A stretch of 64,000 bases of DNA, from assembly GCA_900115795.1 (NCBI GenBank), contig FOXT01000005.1, positions 119,015 to 183,014 of the forward strand, written 5' to 3'. The position numbers and the translations under genes are program-made. The notes under the pieces were generated by a model. The model ran no database searches. It was not told the DNA's origin and worked only from the letters and a program-made list of their open reading frames with translations. The DNA is from Lachnospiraceae bacterium XBB1006 (GTDB lineage Bacteria; Bacillota; Clostridia; Lachnospirales; Lachnospiraceae). Of the stretch, positions 49,797 to 59,345 are shown one piece after another (the first letter of the stretch is position 1; the number at the start of each line of letters is the position of its first letter).

Positions 49797-51605
49797 TTAT
49801 GCCTCTAATTCTTCTGTTAAGTTACAAATCTCATCGATGATTCCACCAATATAGTCGATGGTATCAAGGAGTGGACCATCGGTGGTAATGTCTACCTTTG
49901 CCAGGGCCGCGAGGCCGATTGGGTCTAAAGTAGAACCGGAGGAAAGCACTTTTTTCCAATCTTCTACAGCAGGCATTCCTTCTTTTTCGATGCGTTTACT
50001 AACCTGCGTGGCAATGGTTAAACCGGCACTGTAGGTATAGGAATAAAGACCCATGTAATAGTGGGGCTGACGCATCCAGGTAAGTTCAGCTCCCGGGGTG
50101 ATTTCAACGGCATCGCCCCAGAATTTTTCCAGTGTATCTTTCATAATGCCGCTTAAAATCTCGGCAGTAACGCTTTCACCCTTGTCGATCAAGCGATATA
50201 CTTCTCGTTGATAATAGGCTTCGATGAAATGGGTTACGAAGTTGTGATAATAGGTGTTATTGATCATGTTTGCAAGTACCCAACGTCTGAAACGCTTGTC
50301 ATCGCTGGTTTTCTTTAGGTAGTTTGCCAAAAGTAACTCATTCATGGTAGAAGGTGCTTCTACGAAATAGGTAGATACCTCGGTATCAAAAATGGATTGG
50401 TCGTGGTTGCAGCGTTTGAAATGACCGGCGTGTCCAAGTTCGTGAGCCAGGGTAAAAACGTCGGACATTTTTTCATTCCAGGAAAGCAGAATATAGGAAT
50501 TCTTGCTGTATGGAGAAGCGCAGAAACCACCGGTGGACTTGCCTTTGTTTTGCGCAAAGTCAATCCAACGATTGCGATATGCCTCGTGTACCATGGCAAC
50601 GTAATCCTCTCCAAGAACAGAAAGGGCGTTGGCAATGGTTTCTTCCGATTCTTCAATGGTTACCGACGGAGTGAATCCAGGGTCTAACGGAAGCTTCAAA
50701 TCTGCGAAGGTCATTTTATCAAGACCATGGACTTTCTGAATTAATTTTGCATATTTGCGCATGTGAGGCGCTAATTTTTCCATAATGACGTCTACCTGGC
50801 GATGGTATAAGCTCTGGTCCACTTTCTGGAAAAAGAGCAATCGATCAAATACAGAGTCAAAACCGGTTAAGTCGGCCATGATTTTCTCCTGTTGAATCTG
50901 GGTCTGGTAAATCGCCGCGGTGGTGTTTTCGTACTGACGTAGCTTTTCGGAAAAAGCGGTAAACGCAGCGCGACGAATCGCTGTATCTTCTTCGTATTCG
51001 TAGTTGTTTTCAAATAAAGTGTAGCCGAGTGGGTAGGTTTTTCCCTCAACTGTAAAATCATCAAATTGAATGTCTGCTAATTTGGTGGTGTTGTAAAGCG
51101 TGTAGGGTGCCTGCAAAGTTGGGGAGAGGGCGCTAAGTACACGCTCTGTTTCCGGATTAAGCATGTGAGGCTTTAGACGTAACAAGTCGGCAAGGTAGTG
51201 ACTTGTGGATTTTTCAAGTTTCATGGCCTCTTTTATTACCGCGTCCGGCTGTTTGACAATTTCACTCTCTACAAAAGAAAGTTTGCTGCTTTCCCTGGCA
51301 AGAATGGTGGCAACCTTATTGTTCAATTGCTGCAAATGGGTATCGTAGAAATCTACACTGGCACCTAAGTCTGCGTAATGACTGGTGAGTGTAATCAGAA
51401 TATTCACTTCTTCCAGTTCTCTTAAGCAGGCGCAGATGGTGGTTGCATCCGTAAGCTTACCCTGATAGGTATCTACCATGTGCAGAACCTTTTCGGTTAA
51501 GCGATCTACGTCTTTTAACATGGCTTCTTCACTGTCGTATAGTAGCGACAAATCCCAGGTTAATTGTTCCGGGATTTCTTTTCTAGATAATAATTCCTTT
51601 TTCAT
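49797..51605 (-). CDS. pepF: oligoendopeptidase F (M3B family)
   Basis: PepF is a cytosolic zinc peptidase that cuts short oligopeptides. The 602-residue protein has the zinc motif HELGHAGHF (HExxH) in the usual position about two thirds along and the downstream Glu region typical of M3. The start is ATG 51605 with GGAGG upstream; the TTG four codons earlier belongs to the leader. It is monocistronic on the minus strand. Confidence 0.95.
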   Translation of the reverse strand: MKKELLSRKEIPEQLTWDLSLLYDSEEAMLKDVDRLTEKVLHMVDTYQGKLTDATTICACLRELEEVNILITLTSHYADLGASVDFYDTHLQQLNNKVATILARESSKLSFVESEIVKQPDAVIKEAMKLEKSTSHYLADLLRLKPHMLNPETERVLSALSPTLQAPYTLYNTTKLADIQFDDFTVEGKTYPLGYTLFENNYEYEEDTAIRRAAFTAFSEKLRQYENTTAAIYQTQIQQEKIMADLTGFDSVFDRLLFFQKVDQSLYHRQVDVIMEKLAPHMRKYAKLIQKVHGLDKMTFADLKLPLDPGFTPSVTIEESEETIANALSVLGEDYVAMVHEAYRNRWIDFAQNKGKSTGGFCASPYSKNSYILLSWNEKMSDVFTLAHELGHAGHFKRCNHDQSIFDTEVSTYFVEAPSTMNELLLANYLKKTSDDKRFRRWVLANMINNTYYHNFVTHFIEAYYQREVYRLIDKGESVTAEILSGIMKDTLEKFWGDAVEITPGAELTWMRQPHYYMGLYSYTYSAGLTIATQVSKRIEKEGMPAVEDWKKVLSSGSTLDPIGLAALAKVDITTDGPLLDTIDYIGGIIDEICNLTEELEA

Positions 51606-51696
51606 ATTTTCCTCCAAAAAATCACTTCACGTAATAGTATAACAAAAGGGGAAGATAAAAGCAATTCACAAAATTGCGTGACAAATAGAAAAGTCA

Positions 51697-51726
51697 TTGC
51701 ATGTAGATAGGTAGTAATGGTAAAAT
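51697..51726 (+). promoter_or_regulatory. promoter of the amino acid ABC transporter operon
   Basis: TTGCAT (51697-51702) and TAAAAT (51721-51726) are spaced 18 bp, with TG one base before the -10 (extended -10). Confidence 0.65.
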
Positions 51727-51760
51727 AAAACTAGTTGCATAGATTTGGGAGGAATCATGA

Positions 51761-52423
51761 ATGAGTGAACGACTGATGCATATTTTGGCAGATTCTTTCA
51801 TGAAGATCTTGGTACCGGGATTGCAGATGACCATTCCACTTACCTTGCTTTCGTTTGCATGTGCGCTCGTGATTGCAGTGGTGGTTGCAATGATACAATT
51901 TGCCAAGGTGCCGGTTTTAAAACAGATAGCGCGTATTTATATTTGGATTATTCGAGGCACCCCGTTGCTGGTACAATTGTTTGTGGTGTTTTTTGGCTTG
52001 CCCAATCTGGGAATATTAATTGAACCCTTCCCGGCAGCGGTAATTGTGTTTGCCCTAAATACCGGTGCTTACGATGCGGAAACCATTCGTGCAGCGCTTG
52101 AGTCGGTTCCGAAGGGACAGCTTGAAGCGGGATATTGCGTGGGTATGTCGTATTTACAGATTATGTGGCATATCGTGTTGCCTCAGGCATTCCGAACAGC
52201 CTTCCCAACGTTATCCAATTCTTTGATTGCATTGGTGAAGGATACGTCCCTTGCAGCGAATATTACCTGTGTGGAGATGTTTATGGCAACCCAGCGAATT
52301 GTGGCAAGAACCTATGAGGCCCTCGCCCTGTATTTAGAGGTGGCGTTTATTTACTTGATGTTTTGTACCATTCTTACCTGGTTACAGGCCTATGGCGAGA
52401 AGAAGTTGAATATTTATGACTAG
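51761..52423 (+). CDS. polar amino acid ABC transporter permease
   Basis: The 220-residue HisM/GlnP-family permease has about five membrane helices. It carries the cytoplasmic EAA loop (ALESVPKGQLEAGYCVGM ... QAFRTAFPTLSNSLIALVKDTSL), which contacts the ATPase. It closely follows the layout of cystine (TcyB/YecS) and related permeases. ATG 51761 follows GGAGG; an overlapping ATG at 51757 is out of frame. It is the first gene of a permease, ATPase and binding protein operon. Confidence 0.93.
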   Translation: MSERLMHILADSFMKILVPGLQMTIPLTLLSFACALVIAVVVAMIQFAKVPVLKQIARIYIWIIRGTPLLVQLFVVFFGLPNLGILIEPFPAAVIVFALNTGAYDAETIRAALESVPKGQLEAGYCVGMSYLQIMWHIVLPQAFRTAFPTLSNSLIALVKDTSLAANITCVEMFMATQRIVARTYEALALYLEVAFIYLMFCTILTWLQAYGEKKLNIYD

Positions 52424-52434
52424 GGGGAAGGAAG

Positions 52435-53181
52435 ATGCTGACAATTAAGAAAATACAGAAAACCTTCGGAACACTTCCGGTGCTAAAAGGCGTGGATTTG
52501 CACGTGAATAAGGGGGATGTCATTGCCATTTTAGGACCGAGCGGGTCCGGAAAGACCACATTGCTTCGCTGCATGAATTTTTTGGAAAAAGCGGATGACG
52601 GAATCATGGTGTTTGATGGTGAAGAATTTGAATTGGGCAAGATTCGGAAGAAAGACATCTTGCGTCTTAGACAAAAGACCGCATTTGTATTCCAGAATTA
52701 TAACCTGTTTCGCAATAAAACGGCGATTGAGAATGTAATGCAGGGATTGACGGTGGCAAGAAAGATGCCAAAGGATGAGGCACATAGGATTGCTATGGAA
52801 ATGCTTACCAAAGTTGGTATGGCGGATCGGGCAACCCATTATCCCCATCAATTGTCCGGCGGACAGCAGCAACGAGTGGCAATCGCAAGAGCCTTGGCGA
52901 CGAATCCGGAAATTATCTATTTTGACGAACCAACCAGTGCCTTAGATCCGGAACTGATAGGGGAAGTGTTAAACGTTATTCGGAAACTTGCAGAGGAAGG
53001 AATGACCATGATTGTGGTGACACATGAGATTTCTTTTGCAAGAAATGTGGCGAATAAGGTGATTTTTATGGAGGACGGAAACGTGTTAGAATCCGGCAGT
53101 GCCGAAGATTTTTTCACGAACCCGAAGGAGGAACGAACCAAAACATTTTTACATACTATTTTACAAGAAAGAGAGATATAG
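52435..53181 (+). CDS. polar amino acid ABC transporter ATP-binding protein
   Basis: The 248-residue GlnQ/TcyC-type ATPase has Walker A GPSGSGKTTL (about 35-44), the Q-loop FQNYNLF, the signature LSGGQQQR, Walker B IIYFDEPTSALDP and the switch His VVTHEISFA. It powers the permease encoded 11 bp upstream and is followed 11 bp later by the binding protein. The insertion GEEFELGKIRKKDILRLR between Walker A and the Q-loop is typical of cystine and related importers. Confidence 0.94.
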   Translation: MLTIKKIQKTFGTLPVLKGVDLHVNKGDVIAILGPSGSGKTTLLRCMNFLEKADDGIMVFDGEEFELGKIRKKDILRLRQKTAFVFQNYNLFRNKTAIENVMQGLTVARKMPKDEAHRIAMEMLTKVGMADRATHYPHQLSGGQQQRVAIARALATNPEIIYFDEPTSALDPELIGEVLNVIRKLAEEGMTMIVVTHEISFARNVANKVIFMEDGNVLESGSAEDFFTNPKEERTKTFLHTILQEREI

Positions 53182-53192
53182 GAGGTAAGTTT

Positions 53193-54017
53193 ATGAGAAG
53201 AAGAGTTTTGGCATTGGGATTAGCAATGACCATGGTAATAGGTGCTTTGGCATTTACCGGTTGCGGAAAGAAGGAACAGAAGGAATCCAAGAATGCAGGG
53301 CCGAAGGAACTGCTGACAGAGATTCAGGAGAGAGGAACGTTGATTGTAGCAACGGAAGGTACTTGGGCACCATGGACCTACCATAACGAGAAAGATGAGT
53401 TGGTAGGATTTGACGTGGAGGTTGCAAAGAAAATCGGCGAAAAGCTTGGCGTGGATGTGAAGTTTGAAGAAGTCGAGTGGGACGGTATTTTTGCAGGAAT
53501 TGATGCAGGGCGTTATGATATTACCTGTAATGGTGTGGAAATTGATGAAGAACGTGCCAAGAAATACAATTTTACCGATCCCTATGCCTACATGCGTACT
53601 GCATTGATTGTAAAGGATGATAATAACGAGATTAAGAGTTTTGAAGATCTGGAAGGAAAGCAGACTGCAAATACATTGCAGAGTACGTATGCGAAGCTTG
53701 CAGAAAGCTACGGTGCCAGTGTTACCGGTGTGGATGATTTAATCCAGACGATTCAGTTATTAGAGGCCGGTCGTGTGGATGCAACCTTAAATGCGGAAGT
53801 ATCCTATTATGACTATTTGAAAGAGCATCCGGATGCAAAGATGAAGATTGCAGCGCTTTCTGAGGATGCATCGTTAGTAGCCATTCCGGTTCGTGCAGGA
53901 AAAGAAAACCAGAGTCTGGTGGATGCGATTAATAAGGCCATTAAAGAACTTTCTGAGGAAGGGGTGTTGACGGAGTTAAGTAACAAATACTTCGGCAGCG
54001 ATATTACTAAGAAATAA
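53193..54017 (+). CDS. amino acid-binding lipoprotein of the ABC importer
   Basis: The 274-residue protein is a family 3 solute-binding protein with a lipoprotein signal peptide (lipobox FTGC near residue 25). Its binding fold starts LIVATEGTWAPWTYHNEKDELVGFD-like and includes GIDAGRYDITCNGVEIDEERAKKY. It captures the amino acid outside the membrane for the permease and ATPase above. Cystine is a plausible ligand, given the permease type and the next gene (mtnN, sulfur/SAM salvage), but this is inference. Confidence 0.93.
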   Translation: MRRRVLALGLAMTMVIGALAFTGCGKKEQKESKNAGPKELLTEIQERGTLIVATEGTWAPWTYHNEKDELVGFDVEVAKKIGEKLGVDVKFEEVEWDGIFAGIDAGRYDITCNGVEIDEERAKKYNFTDPYAYMRTALIVKDDNNEIKSFEDLEGKQTANTLQSTYAKLAESYGASVTGVDDLIQTIQLLEAGRVDATLNAEVSYYDYLKEHPDAKMKIAALSEDASLVAIPVRAGKENQSLVDAINKAIKELSEEGVLTELSNKYFGSDITKK

Positions 54018-54031
54018 CGGAGGATACAGCT

Positions 54032-54727
54032 GTGATAGGAATTATTGGAGCAATGGATGTGGAAGTGGCAAAGCTAAAAGAACAGATGAGTGATGTCGTA
54101 ATAACGAAGAAAGCCGGAAGAGAGTATGTAAAGGGAATGTTAAATGGTGCAGAGGTTGTGGTTGTGCGTGCCGGAGTCGGTAAGGTGAATGCGGCCGGAT
54201 GTACCCAGTGTTTAATTGATACCTTTGGCGTGGATTCGGTAATCAATACGGGAATTGCCGGTTCTTTGCAGGCAAAGATTGATATCGGAGACGTGGTGCT
54301 TGCCACCGATGCAGTGGAACATGACATGGAAGCAGTGGCATTTGGCTATCCGGTGGGACAGATTCCACAAATGGATGTTTTTTCCTTCCAGGCAGATGAG
54401 AAACTTCGTGCCATTGCCAAAGAAAGCTGTGAAAAAGTCAACCCGGACATTCATGTATATGAAGGAAGGGTTTTAACCGGAGACCAGTTTGTATCCGGAG
54501 ATGAGAAGAAGAAGTACCTTGTGGACACATTTGGCGGATTCTGTACGGAGATGGAAGGGGCGGCCATTGCACATACAGCCTACTTGAATAACGTACCGTT
54601 TTTGATTGTGCGTGCAATTTCCGATAAAGCAGATAACAGTGCCCATGAGGATTATCCAACATTTGAGAAAAAAGCTGTAGAGCGTTCCGTACGCTTAATA
54701 TATGAAATGGCCGGAAGATTACAGTAA
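54032..54727 (+). CDS. mtnN: 5'-methylthioadenosine/S-adenosylhomocysteine nucleosidase
   Basis: MtnN (Pfs) cleaves MTA and SAH to adenine and the thio-ribose, recycling products of SAM reactions. The 231-residue protein begins IGIIGAMDVEVAKLKE and has the substrate loops NTGIAGSL, TGDQF and TEMEGAAIAH, with the catalytic Asp in RAISDKAD. The start is GTG 54032, after CGGAGG. It follows the amino acid importer by 14 bp and is probably in the same operon. Confidence 0.96.
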   Translation: MIGIIGAMDVEVAKLKEQMSDVVITKKAGREYVKGMLNGAEVVVVRAGVGKVNAAGCTQCLIDTFGVDSVINTGIAGSLQAKIDIGDVVLATDAVEHDMEAVAFGYPVGQIPQMDVFSFQADEKLRAIAKESCEKVNPDIHVYEGRVLTGDQFVSGDEKKKYLVDTFGGFCTEMEGAAIAHTAYLNNVPFLIVRAISDKADNSAHEDYPTFEKKAVERSVRLIYEMAGRLQ

Positions 54728-54755
54728 TCCGGCAAAAGGACAGGAGGAGTATATA

Positions 54756-56009
54756 ATGGGTACAGAGTACTTAAAAGCGCGCCGTGATGCGGTGCTTGAC
54801 AAAATGGAGAAACGCTCCATTGCAATTTTGTTTTCCGGGGTTGCCGTGCATATGAGTGAGGATGCCTATTTGCCTTTTGAGGTAAATAAGAATTTCCGCT
54901 ATTTAACGGATATTGCAAGAGACAACATGATTCTTGTGCTTGATAAGACCGGGGAAAAACCGGAGAGCTTTTTGTTTATTGAAGAGGCCGATCCAAAGAT
55001 GGAGAAATGGTTTGGCAAGAAGCTCACGAAGGAAGAAGCGAAAGAAATCAGTGGTGTGGATCATGTAATGTATTTGGATGCATTTGAAGCACGCCTTGGT
55101 TTCTGGGCTACCAGACGCATGATGGAATGTGCATATTTTGATTTATACCGTGCAGATATCAATGATATGCCGGGATACAATGAGCAAAAGGCAAAAGCGT
55201 TTAAGGAAAGCTTCCAGGGGATTCAGGTAAAGGATATGTATCCAATTCTTTCTTTGATGCGTATGACCAAAGACGAAGAAGAAATAAAACGCATTCGTCA
55301 TGCAGTGGATGTAACACGTCAGGGATTAGAGCATGTGATGAAGCATTTGAAACCGGGGATGATGGAATACCAGGCGCAGGCACACTATGAGTTTATGATT
55401 CAGTATTTAGGAGCAGAAGGTCCATCTTTCCCAACCATCGCGGGAAGCGGGTTTAATGGAACCATGCTTCATTATGAAACCAATCATTGCAAGTGCGAAG
55501 ATGGAACCTTGTTGTTGCTTGATTTAGGAAGTAAGACTGACGGATTGTGTTCCGACATTACCAGAACCTATCCGGTAAACGGAAAATATACAGCACGTCA
55601 AAAGGAAATCTATGACATTGTATTAGATGCCAACCAGAAAGTTACTGCGGCAGCAAAACCGGGGGTAACCACACGCGAGTTAAATGACATCTGTAAGGAG
55701 GCCCTGGCAGCCGGACTAAAACGAATCGGCTTAATCAAGGAGGATTCTGAATTGGACAAATATTATATGCACGGTGTTTCCCATATGTTGGGGTATGATG
55801 TTCATGACTGCACCCATGTGGATGGTCTGAAACTTCAGCCGGGATATGTGTTGACCAATGAACCGGGAATTTACATTGAAGAAGAATCCATCGGTATTCG
55901 TATCGAGGACGATTTGTTAATCACAAACGATGGATGCGAAGTATTATCCAAAGATATTATTCGTACCACCGAAGAAATTGAAGCCTTTATGGCTGCTCAT
56001 AAAGAATAA
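54756..56009 (+). CDS. pepP: Xaa-Pro aminopeptidase (M24B)
   Basis: This aminopeptidase P-like enzyme releases N-terminal residues before proline using a dinuclear metal site. The 417-residue protein has an N-terminal creatinase-like domain (about 1-160). The pita-bread catalytic domain follows, with metal ligands in LLLLDLGSKTDGLCSDITRT (two Asp), HGVSHMLGYDVHD (His), TNEPGIYIE (Glu) and GIRIEDDLL (Glu). ATG 54756 follows AGGAGGAG. Start lies in the end of mtnN's downstream gap (28 bp). Confidence 0.93.
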   Translation: MGTEYLKARRDAVLDKMEKRSIAILFSGVAVHMSEDAYLPFEVNKNFRYLTDIARDNMILVLDKTGEKPESFLFIEEADPKMEKWFGKKLTKEEAKEISGVDHVMYLDAFEARLGFWATRRMMECAYFDLYRADINDMPGYNEQKAKAFKESFQGIQVKDMYPILSLMRMTKDEEEIKRIRHAVDVTRQGLEHVMKHLKPGMMEYQAQAHYEFMIQYLGAEGPSFPTIAGSGFNGTMLHYETNHCKCEDGTLLLLDLGSKTDGLCSDITRTYPVNGKYTARQKEIYDIVLDANQKVTAAAKPGVTTRELNDICKEALAAGLKRIGLIKEDSELDKYYMHGVSHMLGYDVHDCTHVDGLKLQPGYVLTNEPGIYIEEESIGIRIEDDLLITNDGCEVLSKDIIRTTEEIEAFMAAHKE

Positions 56010-56015
56010 ACAGAT

Positions 56016-56044
56016 TGCTGCACTCAGGGCTTCCGGGTGCAGCA
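56016..56044 (+). terminator. weak terminator-like hairpin after pepP
   Basis: TGCTGCAC (56016-56023) and GTGCAGCA (56037-56044) form an 8-bp stem but are followed only by TTCC. It may allow partial read-through into addB. Confidence 0.45.
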
Positions 56045-56069
56045 TTCCTATAAGAAAGAGAGAAAATCT

Positions 56070-59000
56070 ATGGCACTGAATATGATAGTGGGAAGAGCCG
56101 GTAGCGGCAAGTCCACGTTTTTATATGAAAAAATAATCAGCGAGGCGAAACAGCATCCCCAGCAGACCTATCTGGTATTGGTTCCGGAGCAATTTACCCT
56201 AAGCACGCAGAAGGAATTTGTAAAACGAAGTGAGCATGGATGCATCATGAACATTGATGTTTTAAGCTTTGAACGATTGGCCTATCGCGTATTTGAGGAA
56301 TTGGGGATGGGCGATGTGACGGTGTTGGAAGATATCGGAAAGACGCTGCTAATTCGCCGGATTGTTCGAAAAAGAAACGCGGATTTGAAGGTGCTTCGCA
56401 GAAATATTGATAAACCGGGATATTTAGATCAGGTAAAGAGCCTGCTTACCGAGTTTTCCCAATATCATGTGCAGCCAGAGGAATTGCACCAGGCACTTGC
56501 GAATATGAAGGAAGGTCTTTTGTACTACAAATTGCAGGATTTAACCATGATTTATGAAGAGTTAAACGACGCGATAAAAGAGCGTTTTTTGACGCAGGAG
56601 ACGCTTTTATGTTTGCTTGCGGATGTAGTAGGGGACTCTGAATGGGTGAAAAATAGCGTGCTGGTGTTTGATGGCTACACCGGATTTACCCCGGTGCAGC
56701 GTGTTTTCGTGAAGGCAGTGATGCCTTTGGTGAAGGAACTGTATGTAACCGTTACGTTAGAGCCGATGGAGTATCGTTTGGGCGTTGGTAAAGAGCATGA
56801 ATTGTTTTATTTAAGCCAAAAATATGTATCATCGCTTGTTAAATTGGCGGAAGAAACCGGTACCATTGTGGCAAAACCGCTATGTATGAAGGAGCCGGAA
56901 GAGCGGCGGTTTACCAGGTGTGCGGGATTGGCAGCCTTAGAGAAGAACCTGTTTCGCCCAAGAAAAACGCCCTATTTGGAAGCATGCAAGGATGTGGAAA
57001 TTGTATGCAGAAAAAATCCGCGGGAAGAATTAACCTATGTAGCATCCATGATTTATCGTTATCGGGAAATGGGACTTCGTTATCAGGAAATGGCCATTGT
57101 AACGGCGGACCTGGATACTTACGCAGATGAAATCGGCGGTGTTTTGAAAAAGGCAGGGATTCCCTATTTTATCGATCAAAAGAAGAAAGTTACATTAAAT
57201 GCTTTTGTAGAAGTGATTTTGGGACTGTTAGAATTGGTAGAAGAGGATTTTACCTACGAAGGTGTATTTCGATATTTGAAAACCGGCTTTTCCAATCTGA
57301 CGGACGATGAGGTGCAGGAATTGGAAAACTATTGCCTGGCCGCAAGGATTCACGGTGGCGCCATGTATCAGTATCCTTTTTCAAAATTAACAATGGGGTA
57401 CGAAGCACAGGACCTGGTTTCCATCAATGCTATTCGGGAAAAGGTTGTAGAACCGGTAATGGCCTTTTATGAGACACGAAGTGCTAAGTATAGTGTAAAA
57501 GAGCGGTGTCAGGCACTGTATTCCTGCCTGGAGGCGCTGCATATAAAGGAGCGTCTGGATGTATTTGCAGATCAGTTGCAGGAAAAACAGGAAGGAAACA
57601 AGGCACGGGAGTATAAAGCGATTTATGACACGGTATTTTCCATGTTTCAGAAATATGTGGCCCTGATGGGAGAAGAAACCATGCCGTTTTCCGAGTTCCG
57701 GGAAATGGTGGCAGCGGGACTTGCGGCAACAAAGGTGGCCATTTTGCCGGCCGGCCGTGACTGTGTAGTATTGGGCGACATGGAGCGTACCCGTTTAGAA
57801 CATATTAAGGTGCTTTTTTTTGTGGGAGTCTCCGAAGGCGTAATTCCGAGGGTAACATCCGGATCCATGTGCTTAAGCCAACGGGAGCGGGAGATGTTGT
57901 TAGAACAGAAGATTGAATTGGCAGCCGGTCCGAAGGAACGAATCTTTACCGGACAGTTTTATCTGTACCAGATGATGGCAAAGCCAAGCCAAAAATTGTA
58001 TGTTACCTATCCGGCCTACTCCATGGGAGGAGAGGTGAAAAATCCTTCCTATATTGTCGGGGTGATTCGGGATATTTTGCCGAACGTTACCCAAAGTAAA
58101 GGGGAGGATGTAAAAGCCGAGGAAGCCTATTTTTGCCCGGAAATGGCTTTTTCTTATTGCTTGCAGCAGCCGTTTACGAAGGAAAGTCAAGAGCTGTTGG
58201 CGTACTTGAAGCAGGACGATATGTTTAAGGAGCGTATCCAAAACCTTGCAAGTGCAGCGCTTGGACAGCAGGATATAGCCCAACTTGAGGAGGCTTTGCT
58301 CAAGCGGTTATATGGTGATGAGGTGAAAGGAAGTATTACCCGGTTAGAAACCTTTGCCCATTGCAGAAGACGTCATTTTTTGGAGTATGGACTTAAGTTA
58401 AAAGAACGAAACACCGGACAGTTTACGTTAATGGATGTGGGAATTTTGATGCATGGGGCAATGGAGTATTATGCAAAGGCACTTGAAAAAAGTGAGTATG
58501 AAGCAGATACCATTCCCGATGAAATGCGTATCCGGCTTGCGGAGGAAGCGGTGCAGGCAGCAGTGGCAGAGTTAAGTCAGACGTTTTTATTCGAAAATGC
58601 AAGAAACAATTATCAGATTGAGCGGGTTCGCCGAATTGTGCGTCGGGCAACCTGGGCAATGGGAAAACACAAGCAGGAAGATGGCTATGTGCCGACGTAT
58701 TTTGAAAAAAAGTTTTTCCTTGAACCGGAGGCAGAACCGCAGATGTTACAATTACCCGGTGGAATGGCCATGCGCTTGAACGGAAAAATTGACCGTATCG
58801 ATGTGAAGCAAATGGAAGAGGAGCTTCATTATCGCGTGGTGGATTATAAAAGTGGAAACACAGGACTTGATTATAATCAGGTTTATGCAGGATGCCAGCT
58901 TCAGCTTGTTACCTATGATTATGCCGGCGGGAAAATTATTGAACAGGAGCAAAAGCAGGCGGGAGCTTGCGACGGCGTGTACTATTTTCACATGAAGGAT

Positions 59001-59345
59001 CCGTTAGTGAAACTAGAACCGGGAGAAGGCGTAGGAGTAGTAGAATCAAAATTGCAAAAGGAACTGGCCTTAGATGGGGCAGAGGAAGAAGGGTTAGATA
59101 CGTTGTTAGCGTATACGAAATACAAAATTCATGCCTTGGGATGTGACATGATTCAGGGGGAAGTAACGGGCAATCCAACGAAGGAAGCCGACGTACTGTA
59201 TTGCGCGTATTGTCCGTATCAGGGAAGCTGCGGCTTTGAAGAAGATGGAGAACAGGAGGCTATTCGGTTGATAGAGAAGGAAAAACCGGAGGATGTGCTT
59301 CTTAAAATGAAAGAAACCATGGAGAAAGGAACCAACAACCAATGA
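56070..59345 (+). CDS. addB: ATP-dependent helicase/nuclease subunit B (AddB)
   Basis: AddB works with AddA to process double-strand DNA ends for recombination. The 1,091-residue protein has an N-terminal P-loop GRAGSGKST (about 6-14), a long inactive-helicase region, and a C-terminal RecB-type nuclease with KIDRID and VDYKSGNT. The 4Fe-4S staple is formed by a Cys in FAHCRRRHF (about 770) and the late cluster CAYCPYQGSC. ATG 56070 is the natural start; its stop overlaps the addA start (ATGA) by 4 bases. Confidence 0.96.
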   Translation: MALNMIVGRAGSGKSTFLYEKIISEAKQHPQQTYLVLVPEQFTLSTQKEFVKRSEHGCIMNIDVLSFERLAYRVFEELGMGDVTVLEDIGKTLLIRRIVRKRNADLKVLRRNIDKPGYLDQVKSLLTEFSQYHVQPEELHQALANMKEGLLYYKLQDLTMIYEELNDAIKERFLTQETLLCLLADVVGDSEWVKNSVLVFDGYTGFTPVQRVFVKAVMPLVKELYVTVTLEPMEYRLGVGKEHELFYLSQKYVSSLVKLAEETGTIVAKPLCMKEPEERRFTRCAGLAALEKNLFRPRKTPYLEACKDVEIVCRKNPREELTYVASMIYRYREMGLRYQEMAIVTADLDTYADEIGGVLKKAGIPYFIDQKKKVTLNAFVEVILGLLELVEEDFTYEGVFRYLKTGFSNLTDDEVQELENYCLAARIHGGAMYQYPFSKLTMGYEAQDLVSINAIREKVVEPVMAFYETRSAKYSVKERCQALYSCLEALHIKERLDVFADQLQEKQEGNKAREYKAIYDTVFSMFQKYVALMGEETMPFSEFREMVAAGLAATKVAILPAGRDCVVLGDMERTRLEHIKVLFFVGVSEGVIPRVTSGSMCLSQREREMLLEQKIELAAGPKERIFTGQFYLYQMMAKPSQKLYVTYPAYSMGGEVKNPSYIVGVIRDILPNVTQSKGEDVKAEEAYFCPEMAFSYCLQQPFTKESQELLAYLKQDDMFKERIQNLASAALGQQDIAQLEEALLKRLYGDEVKGSITRLETFAHCRRRHFLEYGLKLKERNTGQFTLMDVGILMHGAMEYYAKALEKSEYEADTIPDEMRIRLAEEAVQAAVAELSQTFLFENARNNYQIERVRRIVRRATWAMGKHKQEDGYVPTYFEKKFFLEPEAEPQMLQLPGGMAMRLNGKIDRIDVKQMEEELHYRVVDYKSGNTGLDYNQVYAGCQLQLVTYDYAGGKIIEQEQKQAGACDGVYYFHMKDPLVKLEPGEGVGVVESKLQKELALDGAEEEGLDTLLAYTKYKIHALGCDMIQGEVTGNPTKEADVLYCAYCPYQGSCGFEEDGEQEAIRLIEKEKPEDVLLKMKETMEKGTNNQ